Shown piece by piece: positions 35,605 through 49,300 of a stretch of DNA of 64,000 nt (positions are counted from its first letter, which is position 1; every line of letters begins with the position of its first letter). Under the pieces are notes generated by a model. That model was not told the origin of the DNA. It saw only the letters and a list, made by a program, of their open reading frames with translations, and did no database searches. The DNA comes from Lamellibrachia satsuma (lineage: Eukaryota > Annelida > Polychaeta > Sabellida > Siboglinidae). Position numbers and translations under genes: made by a program. The stretch covers positions 7,380,016 to 7,444,015 of the forward strand of contig BSQZ01000021.1 of the NCBI GenBank assembly GCA_033239005.1, written 5' to 3'.

Positions 35605-36430
35605 TTTAACAAGATTTAACAAGATTGCCATCCCAAACAACAAGTTCCAGATGGCAAATTGGACAAGGAAGCCATTGGCTTATCGAGAGTCCAACAATTT
35701 TCTCATCTATGTGTAGCCCACCCTTAGCAAATATCTGTCAATTCTATTTTTAAACATATTCATACTACTAGCATTAACACAATCATTTGACAGTTTGTTC
35801 CATTCATTTATCACCCTCTGTGAGAAAGAGTACTTTCTTATGTCCAACCTACACTGCTCCTTAGCTAATGCTGCTTTGTTTATATGTATCATTTGTAACC
35901 TTTCTGAATACTTTTATGTCATCTGCAAATTTGAGTACTTTGCTAGATATGTCATCTTCCAAATCATTTATATATATTAAAAAAGTATAGGGCCTAATAT
36001 TGATTCCTGTGGTACCCCACTCAAAACAGATTTCCAGTTTGAAATATCGCCATCTACTATTACTCTCTGTCTTCTGTGTGTAAGCCACTTTTCTATCCAG
36101 TTGACTACATCATTACCTATACCATGGGCTTTTAGTTTAAGTATCAATCTTTGGTGTGGCACTTTATCGAAAGCTTTCTGAAAATCTAAGTAGACAACAT
36201 CCACTGGTGACTCGTCATCTACCCACGTTGTAATTTCTTCAAAAAAACACAAGAGATTGGTTAGACATGACCTTGCTCTTAGGAACCCATGTTGAGATGT
36301 ATTTACTAAATTATGTTTTACAAGGAATTCCACCATGTGGTCTCTAATTAATGTTTTGAGTAATTTACATATAACTGATGTTAAACTCACTGGTCTGTAA
36401 TTTTCTGGCTTGTTCCTCGATCCCTTCTTA
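35605..36430 (-). mobile_element. CR1-like fragment C, inverted, inserted in copy B
   Basis: Its 3' tail (TAACAAGATT units, hairpin with TGGAACTTGTTGTTTGG loop) is at 35605-35660 and its 5' end at KKGSRNKP (~36430). The RT pieces at 35977-36390 (YLDFQKAFDKVPHQRL, LSGVP) and 35861-36088 are fused to the ORF2 C-terminus (35707-35892) by an internal deletion near 35880. Same subfamily as copy B. Confidence 0.9.
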
Positions 36431-36432
36431 GG

Positions 36433-36675
36433 GTTGGACGTGAGAAAGTACTCTTTCTCACAGAGGGTGATAAATCAATGGGACAAACTGCCAAATGATT
36501 GTATTAATGCTAGTAGTGTGAATAGGTTTAAAAATAGAATTGACATATATTTGATAAGGGCGGGCTACACATAGATGAGAAAATCGTTGGACTCTCGAGA
36601 AGCCAACAGCTTCCTTGTCCACTTGCCATCAGGAACTTGTTGTTTGGGATGGCAACCTTGTTAAACCTTGTTAAA
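36433..36675 (+). mobile_element. CR1-like LINE copy B, 3' end
   Basis: Resumes at LDVRKYSFSQRVINQWDKL and ends with FKNRIDIYLIRAGYT, a stop, and the subfamily-specific 3' UTR with hairpin and CTTGTTAAACCTTGTTAA tail. Confidence 0.9.
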
Positions 36676-37599
36676 GTAGAAAATCGCCGAAAGAAGTGAC
36701 ATCGAAAGCGCACAAGTTGTTAGACCACCTATGGGTTCTTGCGCTTACATATTGGAAAACCGGCACCAGGGATCGAGGCACCAATTGTCAACGAGGACAT
36801 CGATCGAGTCCAACACCATGTCCATGAATGGTATGCAGATATGCCCATTAGCCTGCTGCCTTAGTTACGTTCTTTGTTCCACAAATTTGGAAGAAATATT
36901 TATTAAAAAACTAATTGACTTTTCCATGTGACGTCATTAGCTAGCCCTGAAAATGTGTTGCGAATCACAGTTACAAAGCAACGAACATTGGTAGAATTAT
37001 ATGCTTGTAAACAACGTCTATTTAGCTGCATTTGTCACTCCCGCGTGCCCGTCTTGTTAATTATACCATGTGTTGTCAAACGATTATTTCGTCGTATAAG
37101 CAATACTGTTGTATGGACATTTTATTGTCGTGTCAATACAATAGTACAATATTGCATTAACACCTGTTTTTTTGCAAACAGTACATATGGATTATTAATA
37201 TCAGTGTAGGTTGCAACTTATATAAATTATTTAAGATTACATATATGTCGTTGATACCACACACACATGTTTATTTGTATATAGTACACAGTTGTCACAC
37301 TTTAGGAATAACTTATATCTTGACCTCAATGTCACATAGTTTTATAGTAATGCTGAGTCATTCAAATATACTTATTTGCCAACAAACACACAACAGATTA
37401 TCCCTCAAATTTACAAGTATTTCTCACAGAGTATACATTGCAAACTATTTTGGTAAGTACACTAGCGATGTAAGCACACATCCCTAGACCTCAAGCAAAT
37501 ACTAAACCGTATTACTCAGTATGTTAACACAAGAACTTATGACTAGAGAGAGGATAGTTAAAATATCAGTAAAAAGATGGCACATCTCTCCAAAGAACA
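36676..37599. other. No gene recognised
   Basis: AT-rich sequence right of CR1 copy B; no exon supported. Confidence 0.5.
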
Positions 37600-38531
37600 T
37601 AATATCTCCCTGGATACCACCCAGCCCCCACTTTTGGCGACAAATTACTGTGCCTATATGACAGACCACCCTGGGTTCCAGACATTCTGCCTAGATCATA
37701 GATGTGTGGCTGCTGCAATCTGTCTACAGGCACTGTGCCAGCGAGTACCCGGCTGATGCTGCCAATTTGTAACCACAGCCCCACCAGTAAGCATATCTCT
37801 ATATCGTCACTATGTAAAATAGGTCTATATAATATTATCAATATGATGTTTTTAAACTCAGCCTTCACACAGACTTCACATAAGCCGGATTATATCCATC
37901 AATTTATGCTTATCTACAAGTGATCTCACTCGCAACAATTTACATTAAGCATAAGAGCCACTGGGAGTTTCATTACTGATATATAACTTTTGCTAATGAT
38001 AATTTTTTATACACAAATATTGTTCCTTTGGATAATTTGAACCAAAATGTACTTTATGATTAAAAAAAAAACAGTAATCTATGCGTGTAATTCTAATTCT
38101 GAATGTGTTAGGCTTCTTAGGCATTCCAGAAGGTTTAGAGGAAAACAAAGGGGCATGGTCAATGGGTTGGGGGAGATATGATAGCTAGACCAGGCTAACC
38201 AGGGGATAAACTGAAATTGGCCGCAAAATACTAAGCTTATAAAATTACATAAATTTACAACTTATACACTTTCCCCAATAAAGTGAAGAGGCATGTGCCT
38301 TGCTGGGACCTTGGCTTATGTAGTCGTTTTATTAGAGACAATGTTTGAATAAAAAATACATTCTTGTTTCCCAGGAGATACCGCTACACCGCATACAAAC
38401 AGTGTGTGTCCTGGGTCTGCCTAGGAAGAAGAATCCGGGTGACTCTACCCTCATGTACAGTGCAGGCCATTAGGAAGGCGTTCCCTGAACCAACTGGGGG
38501 CTACGTTGGTTTCAGATACCCAACCCTGTAA
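37600..38531 (+). pseudogene. Second P2RX7-C-domain gene, decayed (exons 2 and 3)
   Basis: Exon 3 at 38375-38531, after a TTGTTTCCCAG acceptor, reads RYRYTAYKQCVSWVCLGRRI, VTLPSCTV, AFPEPTGGYVGFRYPTL and a stop. It aligns with the third exon of the transposon-borne gene at 24615-24777. Exon 2 at ~37640-37760 retains CAYMTDHPGFQTFCLD, matching CITQHEGFQPVVLD, but then runs into a stop/frameshift before a plausible end. No exon 1, transposase or TIR was found near it, so it may be a remnant of another element or an old host gene. Confidence 0.65.
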
Positions 38532-38885
38532 CCACAGATAGACACAATTATTTGTCATTGTCATGTGTAATTAGGCTTTCCCCAACTATTCGCCAAATCG
38601 CATCTGGTGAATGTTTCTCTCAATTGGTGAAAGAAAATCAAAGGCTTTTCGCCAGACTGGCGAAAGAACTTTTTCTTTGTAGTTTCACATTATATATTTG
38701 TTGTCATTGAAAAGATAGTCTTCATGAAATCCTAGCCTAGTGTAAATCTGTCTATGTGTTAAGCAACAACATCAGCCTTGTTTGGGCGTAGAACATTGCT
38801 GACAGGGGGAGTGTTTCTTGTGGCAGCAGTACATCCTCCCTCTGTGTTTTCTTTGACATGCACCGCTCCAGGAGACGTGATGTCT
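38532..38885. other. No gene recognised; imperfect CGCCA repeats
   Basis: 38588-38670 has several TTCGCCA/TGGCGAA motifs in both orientations (short palindromic structure). Otherwise nothing. Confidence 0.45.
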
Positions 38886-38886
38886 T

Positions 38887-39045
38887 GTCATTGTGTTAAT
38901 GCTAGTAGTGTAAATGTGTTTAAAAATAGAATTGACAGATATTTGATAAAGGCGGGCTACACATAGATGAGAAAATTGTTGGACTCTCGATAAGCCAATG
39001 GCTTCCTTGTCCACTTGCCATCTGGAACTTGTTGTTTGGGATGGG
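38887..39045 (+). mobile_element. CR1-like 3'-end fragment H
   Basis: Encodes CVNASSVNVFKNRIDRYLIK and the AGYT end, then the 3' UTR of the copy B/C subfamily (ATGAGAAAATTGTTGGACTC, TTGCCATC hairpin). The tail is truncated at GGGATGGGAA. Confidence 0.85.
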
Positions 39046-40396
39046 AATCTTCGGGCAATGATAAAGGAACGTGGCTCTGGAGTGTAATGTTCACAGTAAT
39101 TTTTAATGCAGACCCTCTACGGCATGGTTCATAAAATAAAATGGAACATTGCATATTAATCACATCATTTATATAAATCAGTCGCAATTTTAATGTACAC
39201 AATCATGCCTAAAAGTATTGCTTGTTTTGAAATGATCACCCCGCCCCTCCAACACCAGTAATTTTAATACCCATATTTGCAATGCAATGGACAAATTCAT
39301 GTTTCACATGGGTTATCTTATATGGGAGGGAGGGACAGAGGGAGGAAAACTCTGATGCACGATCAGCTGATAGCAGTGATTGTTAGGCCTACATGCTCAC
39401 TCTTAGGTCTTGGACTTGTGATGGCTGTTGTTTGACGCTTCTTGGATGTACGTGAAGTAGTTTCACCCGCGGTGGGGTTACTACAACCTCCGACTATGCA
39501 CCTTTGACCACTCATTTTTGGGACTCGAACGTTGCGCTCCTACACGATAACAATGGAGTCACTTACGCTGCCCAAAGGAGGTGTGTCTTTACATCACTTC
39601 CGCCTTGCACCCAGAGGCTGGCGACCGACTTAGAACTCAGCGAGGCGCGTAATTTGTAGGTTAAAAATTCGATAGGTAATCGCAGCTACTCATTTGCCGG
39701 CCGATACGGGGACCAACTCGCGCTGTGTGAATGTTTAACTTGAAGGTACACTCGAGCAAGGTCGAACGTGTCATAGACACTTTAAGCTTTTTCAACAATA
39801 GAACTTCCAATGGCAATGGTATCATTTTAGCAGAGACATTTCATTAAAAACAGTTTAATTTTGAATCAATTCTAAGCAAGCGTATCGAATAGCGATGATC
39901 TCTATCGCAAAAGTTGATTTTTTTCAAATACTGCGTAATCTATTACATATATAAAAAATGTTCCCACGACAAGTACATCGTTGCGTTTCTCCCAATTCGT
40001 TCGTCGTACAATTCCGCGCCAAACTCGATACTGGACTGGGTAATAGTTCAATCCGAAAAGCAAGTTGTTCAATAGCGTCAGCAGGGATGGTAAAAAACAC
40101 TCCAGAAATTTATATAAAAATCCTCAAAAAAGTATTTTAAATAAAAAACTTTCAAAAAGTGTTTCAAATATAAACTTATATTGAAAGTGTGTTCAATTTA
40201 AGTTTCAGAGAGAGGTCCACGCAAATAATACTGATTTAAATTCGCTATTGTTTTTTAACGTACATATTGCGTTGCTGCACCAGTTACACCATTAATGAAA
40301 TAAAATATATATTTCAATATTTTGTTATCTTTAAAAACACCTCTCACTCCGCCCTATTCGCTCCCACTGGAGCATTAGGCGCCTACAAATACTTTC
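39046..40396. other. No gene recognised
   Basis: Mixed sequence. 39788-39845 repeats the motif at 13625-13675. Nothing else supported. Confidence 0.5.
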
Positions 40397-41241
40397 CAGC
40401 CAGCACGGTCTTGGGCGAGCCAGCCAGGTTCGATCCAGGTCTTCCCAGCCATCTTCATCTCTTCTCCAACAGTCGTTCTTTTTCAAGGTGGCGTCCATTT
40501 GAGAGCGGCGTGTGGAAGACTATTCCACATATGTCAACTCTCCGTCATTCGTACGGAGTCCCCGTGCATACAAATCCCCCGACAATGGCGCCACTCTGCA
40601 TATCTACTTTGATATAATGCAGAATAAGAAATGACTAGTGCCCAACATGGAAACCAGTGGGAACACATCAAATAGCCGCCATTTTAAGATGTTTAATGCG
40701 AATGTATTTTGGGCTTCTCAATGGCTAGACACACGTAAAGCATGTTTATTTTCTATTTTACTAGCATGTAGACCTAATTGCAGTGCGAATACGTTTAATA
40801 ATATAACTGACAGATATCTGATAAGGGTGAGCTACATATAAATCGTGAATCAGTACTGGTTTTAATATGTGATTTGTTTTAAGCGGTAGCATTTTGAATA
40901 TGTTTTTTTTAAATCTTAGAGGCAATTTTTTTGACTTGTGGTGTTTGTATGTGTATTTTAGAATATAATTCATGTTTATTGACTGTTTTATTGACCTGCT
41001 TTGACTCAAAATGTCGTTTGCAAATGAGCATAAAATGTGTTTCGATGTGATTTAAAAGGCATTAAAGTGTGCAGTAACACAAAACACTAACATGGATAAC
41101 AACACTGTCAATGTCCCGTGTGTTATTGCGTAACATTATCTCGTGTCTGACAGACGCTTCATAGTCGGATGAGAGAGCTTTCTCATCTAGACACAACACT
41201 GTAAATGTCCAGAGAGACGTTAATGACAAAACATACAAACG

Positions 41242-42381
41242 ATGTTGTTTGCTCTGGAACGAAGAAGGGGTGGTAAGACTATTGTGGTGGCGTTCTCTTT
41301 GGTGGTAGTAGCAACGTGTTGTGTCTTGTCGTATTTGACCAACCGAGGCGTGTTCTCTGCTCGACTCGACACTGGATTTAGTGCGGGATTCACTACGGCA
41401 GTGACCCACTTGGAACACGGCATCAACGTTACACACGGCACGAAGCAAAGCTTCCCTCTACCAGATGCCCAGCACCCTGTTGTCACGATATGCAGTCTCT
41501 CTTATTTTTTGAGTCAAATGGAGGGAGGAACGGTGAACTTTTACTTGGCCAAGCTGAAGCGTTACGGTTTTGTCACAGACACGATCGTCCCATCATACTG
41601 CGATACGTTTGCTGCCTTGTACGGCATCGCGTGCAGAAGCGGCATGCGTCCAGTGATATCTGCAAACAACCCACTACTGAAGCTGTTCCTCCTCAACGTG
41701 ACCGTGGTTCAGAGTGATCGCCCAGGGCGAGGTTGGGCCTAATACGATCCCAAGTGCCATGACAGACAAATGAAATACTTAGATCCAAGGATCTATGTTG
41801 AACTCGTGGGTATGTTTAACGGGAATTGAGCATTATTCAGACACGTCATGCAAGATATTGTCCAAAACCACTTCCGGTTCCGCGAAGCCATCCAGCAAGA
41901 AGCGGAAAACTTCTTGCGGCGTTCGATGGCACAGTTCGACCTCTCGCCGTCAGACGTCGCGGTGATCGCAGTGCGCATCCGGCGTACATACTTACTACAA
42001 CATCGCATACAAGAAGGAATATTGCCAGCAGGTAAATCCTACTTCAGTCACGCTGTCGCGTTTTTTGACCGTCGCTTTGACAATAAGTCGATGTACGTTG
42101 TTTGTTCTGATGATATGAAATGGTCAAAGGTGAACTTAGTACCGGAAAGTCCAACTGTGTTCTCCGTCGGGCACAGTGCAGACGTTGACTTTGCTATTAT
42201 CTCTCGCTGCAATCACAGCATACTGACCATTGGTTCAATCGGCCAATGGTCAGCCTACATGGCCGGTGGAGTTACTGTCAGTTACAAAGACGGATCTCCG
42301 ACAGATGTCCCGCTCAAGACTGCCTACAGGAAAGTAAATCCGTCACAGAACCCCAGGAACGCATGGATAGAGATGTCTTGA
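41242..42381 (+). pseudogene. GT11 fucosyltransferase pseudogene
   Basis: Same start, anchor and stem as the intact gene. A deletion near 41600 removes ~30 codons including the GRTGN motif. In-frame stops occur at ~41741 (TAA) and ~41829 (TGA in place of Trp). The GDP-fucose motif HIRRTD is changed to RIRRTY (His and Asp lost). The C-terminal part (41848-42381) remains open with VCSDDMKW and a GSIGQW variant of the last motif. Clearly inactive. Confidence 0.93.
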
Positions 42382-42556
42382 ACTACTGTGCAGTGATTGT
42401 GCTATCCAACAACACTCACAAACCTACACTAACGGAAGCGTGACACTGCATCGCTTGTTGTAATCCTAATATTCCGAGGGAGCAGTTCTTCGTAAATTTC
42501 ACATACAGTGATCTTTGTTGTGAACAATGTTCTTGTGTTTTACTGCAAATTTATTT

Positions 42557-42772
42557 AAATTTACTCAGCGGATCTACCTGTCTTATGTAATCCGGCAAAG
42601 CGTTCCATAATGTCGGTCCGGACACGGAGAAAACACTTGCAGTAGCGCTCCAGCTTGCAGCGCGGCACTACCAGCAGACGCACGTGTGTTACCTGGTGCA
42701 GGGCCATGTAATGCGGAGTAAACAAGAACCAGTAGTTTGTACTGGACCCGTCAGCGAACGGGAAGCCAATGT
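42557..42772 (-). mobile_element. LINE ORF2 C-terminal relic (copy in the pseudogene flank)
   Basis: Same fragment as 16296-16510, minus strand, with the WNALPDYIR pattern. Confidence 0.65.
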
Positions 42773-44436
42773 AACTCAGTCAGCTATATGCTGGTGATTT
42801 TGCTGTACACGTACACGCCGCTGTAACTATATTCAACCCTCTACTAAAGCCAATTCATACAAGATGTCATTAATTCCCAGAACTAGAATAAACTGGAATA
42901 GTCTTCCCACATACATGGTGCAGAACCCCACATCGTTATATATACGTCTCGACTGGCGGGTCTCCTAGCTCTACAGTGAAATATACATTTCCCCCCAACT
43001 GCGCATCCTATGTAACAGTTCTCAATTAGATGAGGTTAACATAGTATATGGAAGAACAGACGCTGACAGCTTGGGTATAACTACACTGGATATTTTGCAG
43101 AACGCACTAACTTTTCAAAACCAGTCACTGGGCTTGGTCTAAATTGAGAGGTATCGGCTTTGTGTTGACAAAAAAGATTTTAAATGTATTGTGGAAGTTT
43201 TAAAAAAATCGTTGGACAAGTTTTGCACAATGGTGGTCTGAGCACGATAAACCTAGCTATCTTCACCCTAGCGGAGTGTATTCAGATTATTACCGTCTAG
43301 TCCATGCAACAATGATACTAGGCTAGATTATTCAGGCTCCGTGCTGTGGCGCCACCATTTGTCGCACACAGCATCGCCTGGAATCAATGTACTTTACATT
43401 GTGACGAAAATTATGCATGAACACAGACACTCGGCACATACATGATTAGTTATTACGATGTCACCCGGGCATTCGGCTAATTCATAAAATAAGAATTCAT
43501 TTTTATCAGTTGATGGGATGCAATTCGGATTAACTTTAAACTTTGATTATATTTACAAAACTATCTGACTGGAACAGTTAAATCAGGCAGACTGTTTTGT
43601 TTAGTGTAGCATAATGACGCTGATTGGTTGCTGGTGCTTCACGGAAACGCCTACACAAAATGGTGACAGTGGGTAACGAGACTCTCTGAGGCCAGACGCT
43701 CTTCTCGGCGAGTTCAAGAAGACGAGCGACTTTGCCTAAATAGGCATACGCACGCATGCATGCACGCACGCACGCACGCACGCACGCACTCAACGTGAAC
43801 ATTGTCAAAACCATTATGACACAAACACTAAAATGGAGAATATTTTGTCATTTGCTTTCATGGAGGCTTTTATTTGCATGCGATACACATGTTGTGACAT
43901 ACACTAAACCACTCCATACGTCCAATTAAGTGCTGACTGCAGTGCCACCACGTCATGTTTCTCGAATACTCAACTTATAATGTATGCGTACAATATGCCA
44001 CTTGACATTTCTTAACATGTACATTTGAGTTAAAACAAACTGAAAATTTAAATCATTGTTTTTATTAAACTACAGATCATGTGGAATTGTGTTTCATTTA
44101 TTACCTTTTACTAAGAGTGGTTTCATTGCAAAAGTTTCTACGTCAAGTATCTGAAGTTATCCAGACCACCACAATGTGTGCAGCCTGTGGCTAATCACAG
44201 TATCACAAGACCAAATATACATGCTAAGGAATGTCGGGTGATAAGTACAACACAGGTAACTCGTCAAACCATGTTCGTACCAAAACTTGAAAAATAAAAT
44301 TGCATACAAAATCCAAAGCATCTGTTAAATAACATTACTATCACCAATCCCAATAACACATGCAATCTTTTTTAATTATTAATGCTACAAAAGTATTGAT
44401 CATTTACATAAAACCAATAAAAAATATAATACATTA
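42773..44436. other. No gene recognised; (GCAC)n at 43745-43790
   Basis: Unique sequence between the fucosyltransferase unit and segmental duplication A arm 2. A short GCAC/GCGT microsatellite at 43745-43790 is the only repeat noted. Confidence 0.5.
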
Positions 44437-44495
44437 AACAAGATTGCCATCCAGGGCACAAACTCTAGATGGCAAGTAGACAAAGAAGCCAATAC
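44437..44495 (-). mobile_element. CR1 3'-hairpin relic
   Basis: AAACAAGATTGCCATCC...GATGGCAAGTAGACAAAGAAGCC is the CR1 3' hairpin and adjoining UTR with several changes. No coding part remains. Confidence 0.65.
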
Positions 44496-45745
44496 AGGTT
44501 GATATCATCAATGCATATCTGCTACAACTGAAAGCAACTTTGTCAACTGCCATGAACGCTCGTTTTGTCATGATACTAGGGTATGTGTGAATATAAAAAA
44601 TATTGAACGTATATGACTATCATTAAACTGTCAATGTCAAAGCATTGAGATATTATTTGAATGAAAATCGATTAGTACAACAAAAGATTAATGATATCAC
44701 CCATAGTTAATAAGTTTTTAGTTGGGATAAAATAAAGTTAGGAAGCAAGAATATGTTTGATACGTTAGACTTAGATCTTTGAAAAAACTGTTCCGTAATA
44801 ACGCACACTTGTACGGTAATGGACAAATGTTTAATATACATTATCGTATCAAAAAATGAAAACATATCATTATCATCATGCAAATGGAAGTAGTGCAAGA
44901 AATTCTTAGTAAATTGTGAACCACTTAAACCTTAACAAGATTGCTATCCAAAGCAAACAAACCTAGAATATATATAGACAATATATTAAATGTTGCACAC
45001 CAAAAATTATGCTCTGCTTATATAAGTTTCCCAGAACCTTAGTAATTGTCTCCACCTTAAGAATCGACTATAACTATGCACTATATGATATATTAATAAG
45101 TGAACAGTTGTACATAATTAACATACAACTGGTTGTTTTTTCAAATTGTTTTTAAGTCACAACAAAAATGCAACAAAAGTAGATAATATCCTTATAAAAT
45201 ACAATCCGTAGTGTCTTGTACTTTCATGAAATCCCCTCGTGTTTTGTGCATCATTCGAAAGGCAAACGTGTGAGATGAGTCGTGTGCAGGCTATAATATG
45301 TTATACATTTTAGTCATCATCTCTGTTCATGGGCAATGATCATTTTCCGGTTCAGTTCTCGTCCTCATTGTTGGTTATTGTAATTAATAACCTTGTCTCT
45401 GTCAAGGATAAAAGAACAAACATCAAACATTTAGAAAATATATATTTACATGAATAGTTCAAGCAATGAGTCAATACAACCTACACTGGTTTCAGCAGAG
45501 CCACGTTGTTGATGTAGAGAAGAATAACTTAAACGTAGCACATAATTTATATAATGTGGTGATGAGAACCATGAGGGATTCATCTGCAAAACATGGTCAA
45601 CGCCAAAATCACATCAATTGAGTTTACGCTGGTTTAGTTCTGCCTTCAAGTTGATAGTGGTGGAGGCATGCAAAAGTTTGAGGAAAAACGATTGATGAAA
45701 TAATGGTTTTCCTAACCATCGAATAACATATACATGTGTGGTGTG

Positions 45746-45793
<48 letters not shown>

Positions 45794-45986
45794 TGTGTGC
45801 ATGTGTGGCTGCATGCGTGTCTTGCTGCGAAATAGAAAGCCAGTCGCACAAATCACTAAACTGAAAACAGCTGTAATTGCATGTGCACATTCAACCGGAT
45901 GATCTGCAGTGGCAAATATATGCACAGCACAATGTGCACAACATGTTTGTTTAGATCATAATTACTGTAGACGTTGAATAACTTAC

Positions 45987-46254
45987 CCATTCACCACGTG
46001 CCGTTTGTCGATGAAGCATGTCATCTTGCTGGCTGGTGTTGCGCTGTGCGAAGTTTCGCATCATGCTCCAGTCCTACAAACATCGATATAACGTTTTTAA
46101 CCATTGATAATGCCACTGATCGACATTTAAACAAGGAAATACAGCTGAATATGAAGAAAGTAGCACATCGTGTATGCCATCCGTTAGATTGTAATGGCAC
46201 ACCACTGACATAGACTAGACTATGCACATTTATGCCCATATATATATTATTGCC

Positions 46255-46332
<78 letters not shown>

Positions 46333-49300
46333 TCCCTTGCATGGGCCCGACCCTCTACTAAAATTATTGGGTTGGGCCAGGCCTGGGCCTACATTTTGTA
46401 GGCCTGGGCTGAAAAAAATATTAAACACATTGGGTTTGGGCTGGGCCTAGTGTGAGTGGGCCGGGTAAGGCCTAGACCTAATCAAAATATTAATGCAAAA
46501 CCCAGATTATTAATTTTAATATTAATAAAAACTGATTATAAATGACAGTGCATGTCAACTATTGTTACACTTGCATGTACTGAATGCAGACATGCTGGAA
46601 TGACCACTTCACACATTTGGTGGAAAGACATTTGCTCACAAAATATTTGCATACAAAGACATTTGTTCGTAGGTCATTTGTTTACATTTAAAAAGTTGTA
46701 GATGCTTGATTTGACAATTAAAATCAAGCATCTACAAGTATTGTATCGTTATTGCTGAAGATAAACGGGGTGTATGATTCTCTGGGTATGTAGCATACTA
46801 TGTGTTTGTACACCTGCAGTACACACATTACACAGTACATATTACTGCTACATAGTACCTAGAGAGTACAGATGTTACAGATGCATATTTTGGGCATGAA
46901 TGCAGCCTTTTGCATAGATCTAATGGTCCCATAAGTTCACTTGGTTGAACGTAGCAGCCCCAAATGTTTACTTCAGACATATATGCAGAGGCAGTCAAGC
47001 CATGATTAACCATCAACTTATCACCCTTTGACCCTACCAGTGGACATTCTATTGTCTAGGTCTTCCCTCCAAATCCTGCCTACCTGACTGACCTGCCCAC
47101 TGCTCATTGCCCACCCCAGTTGGTAGTTGGTATTTTGCAATTGTGTTAACTAGTGCCTACTGTTTAGTATCTACAATTTCCCCAGTACTGATTCATTCAC
47201 ACTTGTACTAATTCACACGTGTCTGAACCTGATCTCTCTAAGGCTGGTGACTGAAGGCCTGCTGGAAATGCCACTGGGTGTCAATGCCAGTGGGTGACAT
47301 GGAATTAAAATATCAATTAATACCAAATTTACTACACTTACTGATAACATTAATTAATTAAATTAAGTTAACGTAACTGACTAACCAAGCAGCATGAGCA
47401 ATATGTTGTTTAACAAGATTTAACAAGATTTGCCATCCAAGCCAAAGGCCCAGATGGCAAGTGGACAAGGAAGCCATTGGCTTATCGAGAGTCCAACAAT
47501 GTTCACCTACTTATAACCCGACATTCTGAGATATGGGTCAACCTTGTTTTTAAACATATTCACGCTGCTAGCAGTTACACAATCTGTAGACAATTTGTTC
47601 CATTCATTTATTGTCCTCTGTGAGAACGAGTGCTTCCTGATGTCCAGTCTACATTGATCCTTTACTAATTTTACCTCATGTCCTCTAGTTCTGCTATCCT
47701 TCTTGAGTGAGAAAAGCATATTTCTATCAAAATTTTCATACCCATTCAATATCTTAAAAACTTCAATCTGATCTCCTCTTAACCTTCTTGTCTCTAGAGT
47801 TGTTAAACCACATTCTTGCAGGCGTTCTTCATAACTAAGGTCTCTAAGTTCTGGAATCATTTTAGTTGCTCTCCTTTGTATGCGTTCAAGCGTATCTATA
47901 TCCTTCTTACGATATGGTCTCCATGCTTGTATACAGTATTCTAAATGAGGTCTAACTATTGCTTTATAAAGAGGTATAATTAACTTTTTTCCCTTGTATG
48001 TTATGTTTCTTCTAATCAATCCAAGAATTTGATTACCCTTTGAAGCTGCAATACCACACTGCTCTGAAACTTTCATATCAGCGCTTATTGTAACTCCTAA
48101 GTCCTTTTCTTTTACAGTAGTACCCAGAACAGTATCTCCCATTTTATAGTTTACATTCAAGTTCCCATGTCCTGTATGTAGGCATTTACATTTCCCAAAA
48201 TTGAACAGCATCTGCATTTCTCAGACCATTTCACTAATATGTCTAGATCGTTTTGTAAATGTTGTTTATCACCATCAGTATTAACCTTTCTAAACAGTTT
48301 TGTGTCATCCGCAAATTTCAGTACGTTACTTGTTATACTGTCGTCCAAGTCATTGATATGTATTAAGAATAATATAGGTCCCAATACTGATCCTTGAGGT
48401 ACCCCACTCAAAACCGATTTCCAATTTGAAACTTCTCCATCTACTACAACTCGTTGTCTTCTGTCAGTCAGCCATTGTTCTATCCAGTCAGTTATGCTAT
48501 CCTCGATACCATGGGCTTTTAATTTAAGTAGTAATCTTTGATGTGGCACTTTGTCAAAAGCTTTCTGAAAATCTAAGTAGATAACATCTACTGGCGATCC
48601 CACGTCTATCCACTTAGTGATTTCTTCCAAAAAACATAACACATTTGTTAAGCATGACCTCGCTTTAAGGAATCCATGTTGAGATGAATTTAATAATTTA
48701 TGCTTAATGAGGAAGTCCACCATATGGTCTTTAATTAACCTTTCTAATAATTTACAAATCACTGACGTTAAACTCACTGGTCTGTAATTCTCTGACTTAT
48801 TTCTCGAACCCTTTTTAAATAATGGTATGATGTTTGCTTCTTTCCATTCAAACGGAACAACTCCCTCTTTTAATGACAAGTTGAATACTCTTGCAAGTGG
48901 TATACTGATCTGATCTACTGTTTCCATTAGTAATTTTGGAGGAATCCCATCCACTCCCGGTGATTTGTTATCCTTCATTGCCTTTATTTTCTTAGCTACC
49001 AATTCTGGAGTTACAACTAACGGTCCTAAATAGTCAGATTTAGCCCCCTGAAATTTAGCATCAGCAACTGGTAATGAACTAATATCTTCTTTGATAAACA
49101 CTGAACTGAAGTAACCATTTAGGTCTTCCGCCATTAAAAACCCCTGTGATATTATATTTCCAGCACTGTCTTCTAGAGGTCCAACCTTGTCTTGTACGTT
49201 TTGTTTACTCCTGACATATGCATAAAAACTCTTGCTGTCATTTTTTATGTTACATGCCAGTTTTTGCTCATAGCTTCTTTTAGATTGTCTGATTTCAGTT

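Larger units (their letters stand above)
40397..42772. repeat. Fucosyltransferase duplication unit, copy 2
   Basis: Homologous to 14023-16510, with many substitutions and indels. Includes upstream flank, pseudogene and the LINE relic in the 3' flank (42557-42772). Confidence 0.9.
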
